From Holothuria scabra (taxonomy: Eukaryota; Echinodermata; Holothuroidea; Aspidochirotida; Holothuriidae): a DNA stretch of 64,000 bases. The stretch lies in NCBI GenBank assembly GCA_037179385.1, contig CM074195.1, forward strand, positions 26,434,087-26,498,086. Direction: 5' to 3'. Numbering within the stretch: the stretch's first letter is position 1; every line of letters starts with the position of its first letter. Shown piece by piece: positions 34,481-47,870 of this stretch. The notes beneath the pieces are model-generated. The model was given only the letters and a program-made list of their open reading frames with translations, was not told the origin of the DNA and did no database searches. A program made the translations under genes and the position numbers.

Positions 34481-37197
34481 AGACCATTGATTGTAACAAA
34501 AACCATCAAACTGTTGTGAATGGCAGCTGTCTGCAGGAACTGCCATGTAGACTTCTGGTTTAAATGCAATTTGTGAGTAATTATTTCTGAGCCATATCAT
34601 ACCACAGGTTTAGTTATGTTATAGTGTACGTATGCACACAAGCTATATACAGCTGCAGCCTGTTATATTTTTATCATAATCAACCAAAACTGAGTCAAGG
34701 GTGTTAATGGGGTCTTGATATGGTGAATCATAACAAAACAATGTTATTATCCCCCACCCCTTTCTCCCTCACACCTGCACCACCCTCTTAGACATATGCA
34801 TCATGCAATCGATGATGCACCATCCCTGCAAACTTTTAAGGAAAACAGTCCTGGACATTGAGTCAAGATTTCAAACAATTCATTTTTTTATGAAAGTGGT
34901 CATGCCCAGGCCCTCCCTACATTCAAGTAATGAATGGTATGAAAGCTGACTCCATATGGGCTTTAGTATCACATTCTCTTAATGTTATGCTCCAAAGATG
35001 TAATTAGCTTGCTAAAATCTTGACAGTTTTTCATGATACTGTTTATGAGAGTGAAGATGCCATGTCATGGATACAAACTTTTGCACTAATCCCACATATA
35101 GTTAACCCATAAACCTATAATGCCCACACTGCCCAGTGCCCCCCCCCCTCCCCCCAAATACATTCTGTGGCACTGTCAGTTGTACCAGTATTTCAAATCA
35201 AAAGTGCATTTGTTTAAACAACAAACCTCTCAAAGCATACAGTTCAAACTAGTAAAGAAAGCAGAAAGCAGTTGTTTAATTCATAAGAAAGCAAGATTGA
35301 CCAAAATAAAAAGATAACATGCTACAGCCTACCAGCCTGATATTCCTATATTTATCCATGACTTGATGTTAAATTAAGTCACGTACTTAAACACTATTTA
35401 CATTTGAAAAACAAAATAATTACCAACAGTATAACCAACTCAAGAGAACTAATTAACATCCATACTAAATTTGAAGGAGAGCTCAGCTAAGTTGCACGGC
35501 GCCATCACTGTCAGTGCATATAACCATGAACTAGGTAGTTGTCAATGGCAACTCTTGTGACCAATATAGAATTAGTTTCACAACAGTCGCCATTGTTTGG
35601 TAGTTTGGATGACATCAAAACTCATCACTAGAGAGGTATGTAATGAATCACCCTGTGTGTATTTTGAAGGTCGATCTCTTGGGAGTTACCCTGTCTGGAT
35701 GTGTGAGTAATGTTTTATCAAAGGATATCACAAAAGTTTTGATGGCTTGGTTAGGGTTAGGGTTGACTAATGTACTGATCTTTTTAAAAAACAAAAACAT
35801 TCCTTTTATATCAATACTAAAGGAAAATAGGAACATTTATGATATTAACAGGCAATATTTTCCAATCGGGATTATACGCACTTAAAATTTCTTTGGAAAA
35901 AGAAGAGTTTTACACAGCCTGGATTTCCCAACACACTTATGATGATACCAGCTTTTACAATTGAGCATTGTCATTTTTTCCTACTTTAATTCACAAAGTT
36001 TAACTTTTAAAACTGTGTCATGATTGATAAATACATGTGAACGTCTTTTAAACCTTGAAAGAGATATTTTGTACATTTTCAACTTTCTTGTACCATACAC
36101 CAGGCACATAGCCAGGGTTTTAATTGTCATGTGATCCTTATTATGCAAAGCAAAATGTAACAGTTTAGAGTTGGCAAATTCAAATGATGTCAAGTTTTCT
36201 TTATTACCATGATAACTCAATGTACCATAGTTCTTTGCATTGGATTTGAGAGCTGCCAGCTGGGGAAGAGCCCAAAACCCTTTTTTTTTTTTAGATCTCA
36301 AAATGTGAAATGATGCAATATGTCTGCCTCAATCATACAATTTTAGAAAAGCTTGTGGTGATGTCTCTCTTGCACTTTATCATATTTGCTTTTCTTTTAA
36401 GTTCTTTAAGCAAGGGTCATGGGAAGTCTCAACCCCCCTAACCACAACCAACCCCTGGCAAGGGTGCACACTATTAAAAAGTACCTTAAAATTAGGAGTG
36501 CGTCACTTGGGGAATTCATTGAGGGGAAATCTATTCAAAAAATATTATGTTCCTCAACTTTTGAAGAAAATTATGATCAGAAGGACAGTGTGATCAGTTA
36601 ATATCAAAAAATAAATTACAGCAGGACTTTAACATGCAGTCTTACTGTTTTTATCATGTTCCAATTCTTAGAATTTATGATACATCCAAGCACTTCAGAT
36701 ACGGTTGCAAAGGAAACTGAATTCCCCACATATTCTGCAAACTCCAAACTGTTGCATTTTGCTTTGTATAATAACAATTCACAATCTTCAGTGTTTAAAT
36801 TTATCTTGCATGACTCAAATGCCTATCATAACATAATTATATGCAGTGCACTTTCTCAGAATCGAACACCTCACAAGCACTCGCCATAAAATTCATCCCA
36901 TACTTGTTTAAAAGCAGTGACATATGTTTCGGTCTTATTGCCTTTCTCAGAAACCATCCCCCGTAGCAACCGCACTTGAGCATTTTGCTCGGAATAAAAT
37001 TGGTACGTCATGTGCATCTGTGTACAGTACACATGTAGGCAGAATTATGACAGCGCATGCCATGCATAAAAAATTCTCAGTACATTAGCGTGTGGATGCA
37101 GCAGACATATTTAGAAGTTTATGAAGAATTGCTGGTGCAGTTTTCTAAGTGGTGTTATGAAAATCTTTTTGCATTTTGAGACATTAAAGGGAAAACA
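34481..37197. other. No gene seen; weak structural features
   Basis: Unique DNA. GGTTAGGGTTAGGGTT at 35749-35764 is a short telomere-like run. A ~42-bp imperfect inverted repeat has arms at 36141-36182 and 36731-36772 (shared CAAACTGTT-like and TTTTGCTTTG segments). No gene between the arms. GTTTCGGTCTTATTGCC..CTCAGAA at 36929-36952 recalls motifs at some transposon ends but is not enough to call. Confidence 0.4.
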
Positions 37198-37423
37198 CAC
37201 TCAACACAACTTGAACTTGTTATAGTTCTTGATGTGACAATATATTTTTTTCACCTTCATTGTCAAATTTAACAGGAGCAACTATAGGTCTACCTTGAGG
37301 ATCATGCAATATTTAAGTCCTAAAATATTACGAATGATACTTTGAAGAGAAATAAGGAGGAAATTGTGAGATTTAGCTGTCCCTTTCAAATTAAGTTTGG
37401 AGCAATTAACTGCTTTTTGCCTC
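37198..37423 (-). mobile_element. MITE family B, reverse copy
   Basis: Follows TTAA at 37194-37197: GGGAAAACACACTCAACAC, GATGTGACAATATATTTTTT, GGATCATGCAATATTTAAGT, GAAATTGTGAGATTTAGCTG, ending ACTGCTTTTTGCCTCT before AAAA. Diverged, right TTAA lost. Confidence 0.75.
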
Positions 37424-37802
37424 TAAAATTCCACATGTCCTTTAAGTTTGCTAAATGTTTCCAAACATTGAAAATTTAATTGAAAAAGATTAATGCTGCG
37501 ACTGGGTTGCATGGACTTTGTAATTATGCAATTGCAAATAATATTTTACATCTCATTCATGATTCAAAAGAGCCAATTACAAAATGAAAATAACATGGTA
37601 CATGGGGTGACTGTGTTTCACCAATAATTAAGTTAAATCTGTCATACTGTTATGTGTGTCCAAACATTGAAAATATTTATGATAGCAAAAATCGGGAACA
37701 ATACTGCCACTAAGGTTACATGAATTTTGAAATTATGTAAATAATACCAATGATCATAGAATGAAATACCATGATCCACTACTGGTAGAGGTGCCTAAAA
37801 GG

Positions 37803-37989
37803 CAGTGGCGTAGCCACAGTTATGGTTTTGGGGGTAAGAATCTCCCCATGACCCAACCTTGCAATGCAAAGAACACCTGAAATAGCGTTTTTTCTCTCTA
37901 CCCTTAGACTTTTCCCTCATGTCGTTCCCCCCTCCCCCCTCATGACACTTAAATCCTTCCCATGACACAATCCCGGCTATACACACCTG
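37803..37989 (+). mobile_element. hAT-like MITE family F, copy 1
   Basis: Starts CAGTGGCGTAGCCACAG and ends GGCTATACACACCTG; aligns throughout with the copy at 44137 (CATGACCCAACCTTGCAATG, TAGACTTTTCCCTCAT, CCATGACACAATCC). No clear flanking duplication remains. The 63-residue minus-strand frame is repeat sequence. Confidence 0.8.
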
Positions 37990-40891
37990 CAGTGTAGGGT
38001 AAATCTGTCACACTGCTGAAAGAGCTTATGTAACGCAGAATTTATAAATTTTCACATTTATTTAATGAACTGAGAAGGGTGGAGCTGTTTTATAAACTCC
38101 TACATACGTACAGTAGTTTGCTCTTTGTCCAAGATTTCATAGTGTGAAGTAACAAAACCATCGATGAATCAGGTATTCCTCACAATAAGAAATCTTTGTG
38201 CAATTGCACACTTTATAAAGATGATTTCTATTAGTCACTTTGGTCTTTTGTCTCGACCTCACTACCACCAGCAGACTTTGGCAAACAAATGGTGATAATT
38301 TAAATTATCTAGTCATGGTTAGTAACAAAGCAGGCATAGGGAACAAAGCGTGAAATGTGATCTATTGCTTTGTTGTATTGTGTGTATGCAGTATGTACTT
38401 GGGCATATGCACAGCATGCATACATTATGGCATCAAAACCAGTTGGTTTCACATCACAGTTTCTTTACTGTACGTGTCAATTGGAAAATATTGCACTAGG
38501 CAGTCCAAAAGAAAGTATAGGCGGCCTATATGGACCTGCACTGTGGAATATTCAGATCATGTGCAATTTTTAGCCAGTTACTGTAAGTACGGCCATGTTT
38601 AAATGTTGATTAGACCTTGACATTAATCATCTTATTTGGATATGAACAAGTATTCAAGCATTGCTGATTTTGTTGGCCCGAGGAGCTCAACTCCCTGGTT
38701 GGCCCAACAGATGATTAAATATTCATTACTGTGGAAGCAGGTTAATTTTCTGCACACTTCTGTGGTGCTGTACATTTCTTCTGTGCCAAAAGATTCAAAT
38801 TATGTATACATCCAATTTGCAGAAAAAAAATCCTCCAAATGCAATCATTCAACAAGAAGGTAAACGCATTTGATGTTTTACCACTTTTTTTTAATACATA
38901 TCTAATCCTTTGGAGTTCATCATAGAATTCTATTCATGTTTCTATCATTAGCCACAAACTGCTTTCACAACCTACGGCCCTCCTACAGTAGGTGCCCACA
39001 CACCAAATACAATAGCCTTATAAGTCATTTTCCCAGAACTGTCCATGAAATTCTCCTTTCTGGATCATAAAAGCTTACTCACTAATTCCATTTCAGACAA
39101 AGAACCACAGTCCACTCACCTAGGGTGCACCCCTATAACCTACAGCCCTTTGATCCTTGCCTCACTGCTTTTAAATGTTAGCTCAGTCAATTCAGCTCAA
39201 AGGAATTCCAAGAAGGTAAATACAGCAACTTATCCATAATGTCACTTCCTTGAATAGTTGAATACTATGTTTGATTAAAAGGGTTACTACAGGATATTGG
39301 ATTGATTAAATATATGTCCTGCATGTGCGTGATAGAGAATTCGATTCTGCCCTGTTAAATCTTTCCAACCCAACTTGCCCTGTCCCTCCCCCCTCCTGTC
39401 CCTTATAGCCATTTGGCTGAAAAAATGTAAAATTATTTCCCATGAGGAGAGTTTATTTTCCCGGAGCCTTCCTCATATCGTCATGTACAAAAATGAAGAG
39501 TTTTCCTGCAATTGCCACAATTTCTTAGAAGAAACTCAAATTTCCCAGGAAGGAGCTTCACAACTTTTTCCTTCCCAATGCCCCCCCCCCCCCCAGCTGT
39601 CATATTCTGACACACACAACTGCACCTATGCCAATAAATTACAAATATTATGCAACTGAGTGGTTCAATGACACCCTTGTCTGATTTCCCCCATTTTCTG
39701 ACCCACTCTTTCCTTACATTCACGCCCCCAGCAGATTTTCCGCCTACATTCAATCCTCATTGATACCTCAATTCACCCATATTGTCAAACTTCAAAAAAA
39801 AATATTTCTACATTTTTCTACATTTTTAAGTTGAAATCAATCCATGGCTTCATTACAGTGCAGGCCTCCACCTAATTTACTGATAATGGGCTTATCAAGC
39901 TAAGGTTGTTGACCCACGCAAATTGAAAACAAAGCAGCTTCATAACGAGGTCGTTGTGTTAATGATGATCCTTGAACTCCTCAACCGCTGAATAAAAAAC
40001 TTTAGAACAAGCTGAAGAAACTTGTTACTCAATCACCCTTTCTTCCAAATTTTGTTCCAACAAATTGCCTCAAATATTATTATTTTTAATCCCTACGAAT
40101 AATCTCTAATGTAATTTATTTACTGTAAACTAATCACCTACTTTCATTCCAATTTTTCAATTCAGTGTAGACTTATCTCTCTGACAACCTCCCTTTCTTT
40201 GTTTCATAGGTCAATGAACTATGACTAATAGCCAATGCTTCCTTACTAAGTTCAGATGTCATATGTTGCTTCAGTTTTCAGTGGGAGGGAGGTTAGAGGG
40301 TTTATGTAGGATTTAGAAACCACAATAGGTTGAGCCACTTCCTGGGGCAATTGTGACAAAGAAACTGGAAGATAATGCCCCATACGTTTCTGACAAAGGA
40401 AGCATGTGTGTAGTTCAATTACAGACATAAACTTTCCCCAAAAAGGAAGTTTATGTCTAGAGTTTCATAGTTACATATATAAACCATCTCTTTTGCCCCC
40501 AGTGAGTACAATTTTGTCTCCTGTTTGCAACAAAAGTATGTGCTCCTAGTGAAAAGTATTTTATCTCACAGATCCCATCAAATTTGCAGTTTGAAATTGG
40601 CAATTATTTTAAGTACTCACATGGTTGTTAGTTGCATGCCAATTTAACCATGTGTGTATGGGAGGGGGCATGTGTGTATGGGAGGGGGGAGAGACATGGG
40701 TGAAAAGGTTGGGAAACTGCTCCTCCCAGTGAAGCTTGGACATCTGGAAAGGGATTTTGGCAATTGGAGGAAATTTCCCTTATATGAAAGTATAATGAGA
40801 ATGTGAGAAATTCTATACTTCCATTCTTGGAAATAATTTTGCTATCTTCCTGGGACATAATTTTCTGCCCTGTGCAGAGGGATAGGCATGT
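37990..40891. other. No gene seen
   Basis: Unique DNA with C-rich tracts (39582-39594). Short frames such as 38357-38602 and 39375-39659 show no known domain. A GTGTGTATGGGAGGGGG motif is repeated near 40652 and 40671. Confidence 0.4.
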
Positions 40892-41109
40892 TCTTTTTTC
40901 TTTTTTCTAAAAGTCCCCACGACTCTCTGGCGAAGAGCCAAGGGGCGAAAACCAAACGATTACTCCCGGAGGAGTTCTGCTCCCTTAAGGAGCTTAACGT
41001 CCCAAATGGACAAGTACGCCCTCCAAAGGGCAAACACTGAGTGGTCCTGCTCTAGATTGGCTGAATAGAACAGAAGCCACAACCTGGATGCAGTTTAACG
41101 TCATGCCCA
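40892..41109 (-). mobile_element. SINE, same body as the U2-headed copy but different head
   Basis: Flanked by the 12-bp duplication GGATAGGCATGT (40880-40891 and 41110-41121), with an A-rich 3' tail (minus strand, GAAAAAAGA). The body matches the U2-headed SINE: TCTGTTCTATTCAGCCAATC, GGGACGTTAAGCTCC, GTTTGGTTTTCGCCCCTTGG, GCTCTTCGCCAGAGAGTCG and GGGGACTTTTAGAAAA. The first ~33 nt (TGGGCATGACGTTAAACTGC..) are not U2 and were not recognised as a tRNA or 5S head. The frame at 40842-41033 is SINE sequence. Confidence 0.88.
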
Positions 41110-41121
41110 GGATAGGCATGT

Positions 41122-41784
41122 CCCTTGTTGCTGATGGTCATACATAAGGAAACAGGAAATTTCTGTCTGACAGAATGTTGATTCCTTTAATATATGCTGA
41201 TATCAATGGTACTTTACATGTAATATGCTAAATAACTAATTCACAGAAGGAAGTGAATTTTAAGTATTACTGGTCACAAATTGTCCTTTCTTTGTTGTTT
41301 ATGCTATCAGGCATAACAATGATTTGTCTAAATATCTCAGTGCCAGCTAGTGTTAAACACACTGTAGGCATACTTCGAACTCTTTACACATCTGCATGTA
41401 TACTGATAACAATTATCTGCATGACAATGGGTATTATCTCTACCAGGAAACACACAAAGCATTCTTATGATCACTTATAATGAAACCATGCTACAGTACC
41501 AGTGAAATTGATGGCTTCAGTACTAACTGGAAGACCCAATTCATTTGCCTTTGTCCACAATGGTCCTATATGAATAGATTGTGGGGAACATTACAGAGTG
41601 TGTAAAACACTAGCCAAAAATGCTGGCAACTTCAAAAAAATTTTTAACCTAAATGGAAGGATGGCTTTCAGCTATCCTAATAGATATAATTGCTGGTCAC
41701 TTCATTTGAGTTTAGTGCTGGTCCCATTGATACCATTTAAGAAACAGATTTAGTGGAGTATAATACACTGGCATGAAATCTTAA
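41122..41784. other. No confirmed gene
   Basis: A 75-residue plus frame at 41253-41480 is hydrophobic and could be read as two membrane segments, but no homolog is recognised and no splice or promoter context supports it. Confidence 0.3.
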
Positions 41785-42028
41785 AGGTGAGATGCAGTAC
41801 GTCACCCCAATTTGAAGTAGCATAGTACCCTGTCCTGTTTCATGATTGGCTCTTGAGCGTATATTCTCTCCTCCTATGTGAAATTCACTAGGGGTTACTG
41901 CTTGGTACTTTGGTGTGCAATTGAAAAGCTTAATTACTATAAAAGATCCTTGAAAAGAATTATGAAGAAAATTTTGAGACATAGCATGTTGCTTCAAAAT
42001 AAATTTGGCTCTACTGTTTTTGCTCTCT
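41785..42028 (-). mobile_element. MITE family B, reverse copy
   Basis: Follows TTAA at 41781-41784: AGGTGAGATGCAGTACGTCA, CACCCCAATTTGAAGTAGC, TTTCATGATTGGCTCTTGAG, GGGGTTACTGCTTGGTAC, ending CTGTTTTTGCTCTC. The right TTAA is degraded to CTAA. Confidence 0.85.
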
Positions 42029-44136
42029 AAAGAGAGACTTAATAAAAGAATGAAATTGGTGTTGCTTTGTTCTCAAGACAATAATTATTCCAAATAACGT
42101 TAATGTTAATATAGCCAAAACTGTCATTTTTTAATGTAAGTTCTGCAGGATTGCAGTACATTTGTGCCACATTTATTTACTGATTTATAAATTGCATGGA
42201 TGGCTTGATATCGATCATCCAAAGATCGGATGGTCGACCAAATAAATGCCAAATTGGTTCATTACCTGTCCTGAAGCCAATTGTCAATTTAACAGATAGA
42301 TCAAACACTACAATAGATCTCTGCACATCAATGATGCGATTATAGTCACTATAGTGCACGTGTAACTACTAGTCATTCGTTCACTGGCTAGGGAATATAC
42401 TCAGATTAGAAAAAAAACTAATTAGTGGTGGTATTTTTTATGCTCTTTGTTTTAAAGATACTTCTTTACAATTGAAACACTTCACTTGATTATTAAATAA
42501 TATTCATGCTTCACAGCATAGGGAAAAGACTTCTTTGAATATTGTTTTACTTGAAACAGTGTTTCATATTAAAAAATTCATGTCTGCAAGATGCAGTTAA
42601 AAATCCAATGTATTCATCCTTTTGAAAAAATAAATAAAACAGAAAAAAATAAAACAACAAGAAATCCCCATGCTTACCTAGAACCAGTATATTACTGTAG
42701 CCACAAACATCTTGAGTTTTGCAATAGATCTCTATGCATAAAACTAGTTACATAAATCCAATAGTCACTCCAATGGACAAAGAACCATATGAATTTTGCT
42801 GCAAATGTATACACCTGATCCAGTTATGTAAAAAAAAATACTCCTGCATGTATAAGCTGTGAAATAGTATTGTAAGTATTCCTTTGACGTTTCTGTGGTT
42901 TCTGAAAGCTTGAGGTAAAATGATTTCAGTTTTTATATGCACCACAGTTTATTACTGTATGTACTTCCACTGTGCATGACCCTTAGATAGTCTTTGTTTC
43001 TGAGAAGCCATACAATTCCTAGTCAGCGTGACATCATCACTGAAACCTTCTCTGTGATAGAAAATAAACAATGTGAAGTACCCATACATTGGAAATGTAT
43101 GAGTGTACACACAACACAGGCAGCCTTCACAATAGAAACACACCATAGGCTATGATGAATATTCATCATACCCTTGTCCTTGATTGGTTAAAGCTCTCTA
43201 CTGAATAAAGCTTAGCTGTAGGACTGTTCTATTATAAGAAATAGGGGGTTAAGAAAAAGAGTGTCACGATCAATGAGACAGATGTGCTTGTGTAGATGCA
43301 GTTGGAATCAAAATGACACAACTTTTCAAATAGGGTTTTGAAGTAGCTGGGAGGTCACACTTAGATGTGTTTAATTGGGTGAAAGTTTGTGATGGAATTC
43401 AGAGTTTTCTTGAAAGTATTGAAACTATGTGACCAATTGAGGAAGGAATCTGTCCAGGAAATAATGACCCTTTTTGGGGAAAAGCAGCTTCTAGTTTAGT
43501 GAAGACTTTTAAGGGAAATGACCTACAGTTAAAGGTTTGTATCATACAAGGGGAAACTGTTTCCTGCAGTCAATGAAAGTCAAGCAAAGTGTATAATTAT
43601 ACTTGTATTATTACCAAACAACAATAACTGTATTTTACCGACTTCACTAATATAAGTTATCAATAAAAAATGCCAGTTCCCTTCCCAAACAGCAGTTTTT
43701 TTTCAGGTTTCATATGAAAAAGTGCAAAGGTACCTGGGTTCATGAGCAATTTTAGTTTGTTTGTAAAAAAGTATGTAAATTATAATTACTCAAATTTCAC
43801 ATAAAAAAGTTTTGGGACCCATTCTGGAGTTTGTAATGTGTAATTCCTATAGTTCACCAGAAATTAAATCCTTAACTCCTGTCTTGATTGTAGGCAGGTT
43901 ATTTAGGTTTTATTGCCAAAGAAGACTTCACTTTTCTTTGTTTGTGAGAACCAAAATAGGTTTCCTTGCAACTTTAGTTTCCCTCAAGTTTCCTGAAAAA
44001 ACATGAGATAGCCCTTTCTGAACACTTTGTTCAAACACATTATTAAAGATTTTGTTGTATTTTCTTGCACAGCATTTCCAAAGCTTTATGATTTATGCAC
44101 ACCATGACATGGTTAGGCAATACCAATGAACCTACT
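42029..44136. other. No gene seen
   Basis: Unique AT-rich DNA. A GATCATCCAAAGATCGGATGG near-palindrome lies at about 42214. No supported exon. Confidence 0.4.
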
Positions 44137-44319
44137 CAGTGGCATAGCCATGGGGAAGGTTTTGGGGTTAGAACCCCCTCTCCCCATTACCCAACCTTGC
44201 TATGCAAAAAACACCTAAAACAGCAGTCGTTTCTCTCTATCCCTAGACTTTTCCCTCATATTGTGCCCCCTCCCCAACACCAAAACCCTCCCCATGACAC
44301 AATCCTGGCTATGTACCTG
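44137..44319 (+). mobile_element. hAT-like MITE family F, copy 2 with 8-bp duplication
   Basis: 183 bp with termini CAGTGGCATAGCCA and, in reverse, CAGGTACATAGCCA. AACCTACT is duplicated at 44129-44136 and 44320-44327; 8-bp target duplications and CAG-type ends are typical of hAT transposons. Matches the copy at 37803. The 78-residue frame at 44095 is repeat sequence. Confidence 0.9.
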
Positions 44320-44327
44320 AACCTACT

Positions 44328-47300
44328 CTAATACTTGAGCATTTATCATATTTAGCCAGGACATTAGCTCACTTCCAATGAATGCACTACAGTAACTATC
44401 TACAGTACAACCTCTCCAACTCTCTGGCAAGGATATGCTTTGTTTTGGCTTAAGCCAATAGCTGACCAATCCGGTTTCTTTGGACTGTCCCTTATATTTA
44501 CCGTCCAATTTCCAAGCTAATTTACAGGTGTACACTGGAACCTGTTATCTAGGAAAATAAATTGAGGAGGAAGTAACGCAAAGCAAGAGCAAGGATTTGT
44601 TCAAGTATTGCTGTGTTGTGAAGCAAGCGTTGGCCAATTCATTCTTCGGTTTCTGTCACATGATTACAAATGGGGTTATTTTGAGAAACGTTGTAATGTT
44701 ATTGTTATTTGCACTCTCATTAGGTCTCATTGGTTAAAGTAATTTATTAACCTACTAGCAGTCTGGCAAAGGTTGTGTAAATTACTTGTAGTGAGTAGCT
44801 TAGCATGAAGGGTAGTAGGTACAGTATGGGGGATGTGCAGTTTGAATTTTATGGGATCTATATTAGACCATGGAAGTACTACCATGATTAGACAGCACTA
44901 AATATGAGGTTATTGAGACATGTGAAATTTGGTTTTTGAAAAAACAAAGCTCTTAGAATCATTTAAATGACCCTTAAAATACAATTGCTTTCATAACAGG
45001 CAGTTGTTAGTCATCCCAAAATATCATCTTAGCAATAGTTCATTTGGCAGCTGTTGTTTGACATTAAACTTAATAAATTCAGAGTAGCCCATTCTATACA
45101 TCATGTGACTGTGAGTGTTTTCATTAGGGCCTTGTGTGCTTCCACTTTCTATGATTTAGTAGTCACTGCACAATTGGCATAGTCAGAGGGGGCCCAGAGG
45201 GTCATCTCTGGGCCATAACATTCTGATAAAAAATATAATGTAACAAAACAATTCACTTCAGATGGTATTAAATGTTGTTCCAGATTTCATCTGAGGGTAA
45301 TTAAATGCGACCTAATTTTTCTGAAAGGGGGAATTCCCCCTTCCCCGCTTAGATTCTCCCCAGGCTGGCAGTCTGACCCTACAATAAGCCACCTCTAAAC
45401 AAAGATCCTGCCTATACCCACACAGAACAAGTATGAAGGGAGGGGTTTTCCTTGTCCTTTTTGCTGGTAAGGTGTTTTACAGTTGCTATCAATTGCTGCA
45501 GAAGCAGAAAGCAGTATGGAGAAAAAGTAACTATTGCTTGGGCCAATTCATTTTTCTTTGGGTGAAGGACAGAGGGCATTGGGAGGGAGTTTCACTTCTG
45601 TTGTCCCATTTTTTCCAGACAACCAAATGAGAAGTGTTCCATGCCTATCATGCACTTTACAGCATGATCAGATAGACTTGTCTTCCAGGAAATCTTTCAT
45701 GAGATAGTTTCTATTTTATAGTGCCAAAGAATGTTTGCACATGAAGTAGGTATGTAAGTAGGATGTTTTGAATAGGAAGCAGTGTTCATTTAATTGCCAC
45801 ATGAAAATGTCAATTTTATAGTTTTAATTATTTTCATGTAAGTTAATTGTATGAATCCTGTTTATTTGTAAAAAGGGGAAAATCCAGATCCAAAGAGTGT
45901 CTTCAGAGAATGTTTCCCTTTTTAGAAGAAAGAAAAAAAATTTTTTTTTTTTTTTTGCTTTGATTTCTTGAAACAAATTTTAATAGCCCTCCTCCCCCTT
46001 CCCTTCTTTTTGAAACAGGTAATAAACCAGATATGAATTCTTTCAAAGAAAATGTGTTCTTTTCCTTCACGTAGGTGCACAAATTAAGGTTAATTCTCCC
46101 CATATTTTCATGTACAGAAAAGAGAGAAGTCCCTCCAGTTGCCAATATATTTTTCCTTCCAGATGCCCAAATTTCCTAGGAGAGAGCCTCCCAGCTTCCC
46201 AACTTTTTCCACCCATGCTGCCTACAACCTCATTTCGTTGTAGCAGAATGGTGTTCCCCCTCCCTCTTATGCTCTCTTTCTCTGAGAATGACCTCTCAAA
46301 AGTTTTAACTTCATAACCAGTTACAATTGGGATATCTTATACCTTGTGTAAGGTTCTACAGTAGAGCCCCTGACCATGTCAATGTACTTTTTGCAATAAA
46401 CACAGTACTACTGTGCACATGACCAACACAGCTTCCAAGGTAAAAGAAATAAGACTGAACTTTCTGTGCTAAATATTTTATATATTTTTCTTAACAGACT
46501 TTTCTTCTGCAATCTCATGATCACCACCTCAAGGCTGTATCTACCAAAAGTTCCTAACTTAGCACTTTAGTCAAAAGAATACTCTGCAAACATGCAAACT
46601 TTGGTGTCTGCCTTCAGCTTTAGGGAAACTTGTAAGGTCAAGGCCCAATCACATGTCCTGGCCTTCACAGGGCTTTCCTGTTTGTGGTCAGGTATGCTTT
46701 TGTTCAAAGGCAAAACTGAACAAAGGGAATTCAAAAATCAATACCTAAGCATGATCCAGTGTCAAAGGATAAATTTTACACTACTTGTTCTGTACATGGA
46801 CAAACCTTCCCTCTGTGAGCACCCCAATGAAAAATTAGTCAGCATATAAGCTTCTTTTCTACTTTTTTATTCTTTTCTTTTCATTTATTTCAGACTAAAG
46901 TTATTTCGAAATTGACTCTAATTAAAGATCTCAATACATAATGATGAAAAGGGCTTTAAGAGCTTTGAAGGGTCAAGGTTTTATTATTTGTGACAATTTA
47001 GCACTGACTAATATATAAATGTGGGAAATATTGTCAAGAACACAATGCCATTTTTTATGTCATGACCTCTCTCTTCAGGTACTTAAAATGCCACTGTTGT
47101 TGCTTCAATTTACTGTAGTTTCTCTCTTAAATCATCTCAAATTGCTGCACAATCTGGTCAAATTGCTACAAAAATGCAAAATTTTGTAGGTGTTTATGTG
47201 TAAACCACCAGTGGGATTCTATCTAGCTTGAGATTAAGAACCCTCGGATCTGGAATGCTAAATTATTCCCTAAAACGCTTTTAGTTAACAAACAAACACA

Positions 47301-47489
47301 AGGGTTTAATGTTTTCAGTTCATCAACCTGGTTAGTTGATTGCATGGGAGAACTAGAAAGCCAATAGGCTTTGTGATTCCTTGCCATGTGATAGATATAT
47401 CATATCAAACATGGATCATGCAAACATGACATGCCTGAGATCCCATACAATCCTACTTAATTGAGATATTCTAGTAAGGTCAAAACTTT
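44328..47489. other. No gene seen
   Basis: Unique AT-rich DNA. GGCATAGTCAGAGGGGGCCC at about 45176 may be a decayed repeat end. Frames up to 85 residues (for example 46592-46849) show no known domain. Confidence 0.4.
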
Positions 47490-47870
47490 TTGACCTCATG
47501 TGATGTGACCCCAAATGACCTTTGACCTCCATCAAAAACAATAAATTGGGACCATCTACTCAATATGGGCAATCAGCATGGTATGTATGAGATCACTCAC
47601 ATTTTTCCTTCTGGAGAGAGCGTATTTACAAGCAATTTCCAAGGTATTTACAATTTGACCTCTGGTGACCCCAAATGACCTTAAACATCTACCAAAAAGG
47701 ATAGGGACCATTTATTCTATGTGGACAATCTACATGCCAAGTTTGAGATCCCTGGGGGTTACCCTTCTTGAGATATTGTGTTTACAAGCAGGCATCACAC
47801 GTACACACACACACACACACGACATCACCATTGCATAGATTCCCTGCCTGCCTTCGGCAAGGAACCAATA
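47490..47870 (-). repeat. Second copy of the AGGTCA-bearing repeat with (AC)n edge
   Basis: Reverse orientation of the 2.5-3.2 kb repeat. Two units carry GTGACCCCAAATGACC and TGACCTTTGACCT (the DR1 in reverse, about 47519-47524 on), GGGACCATCTACTC, and GAGATATTGTGTTTACAAGC. It is bordered by (AC)n at 47803-47820. Beyond the run, CTGCCTGCCTTCGGCAAGG may be the outer end of the element. It shows that the repeat is dispersed as well as tandem. Confidence 0.85.

Noticed and set aside
35749..35764. Interstitial telomere
   Set aside because: Only about two and a half TTAGGG units, too short to distinguish from chance.
36929..36952. GTTTCGGTC..CTCAGAA motif as a Penelope-type element end
   Set aside because: Only a short loose resemblance, with no reverse transcriptase remains and no second copy.
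41253..41480. Hydrophobic 75-residue frame as a small membrane protein
   Set aside because: No recognisable family, promoter or splice context; such frames arise by chance in T-rich DNA.
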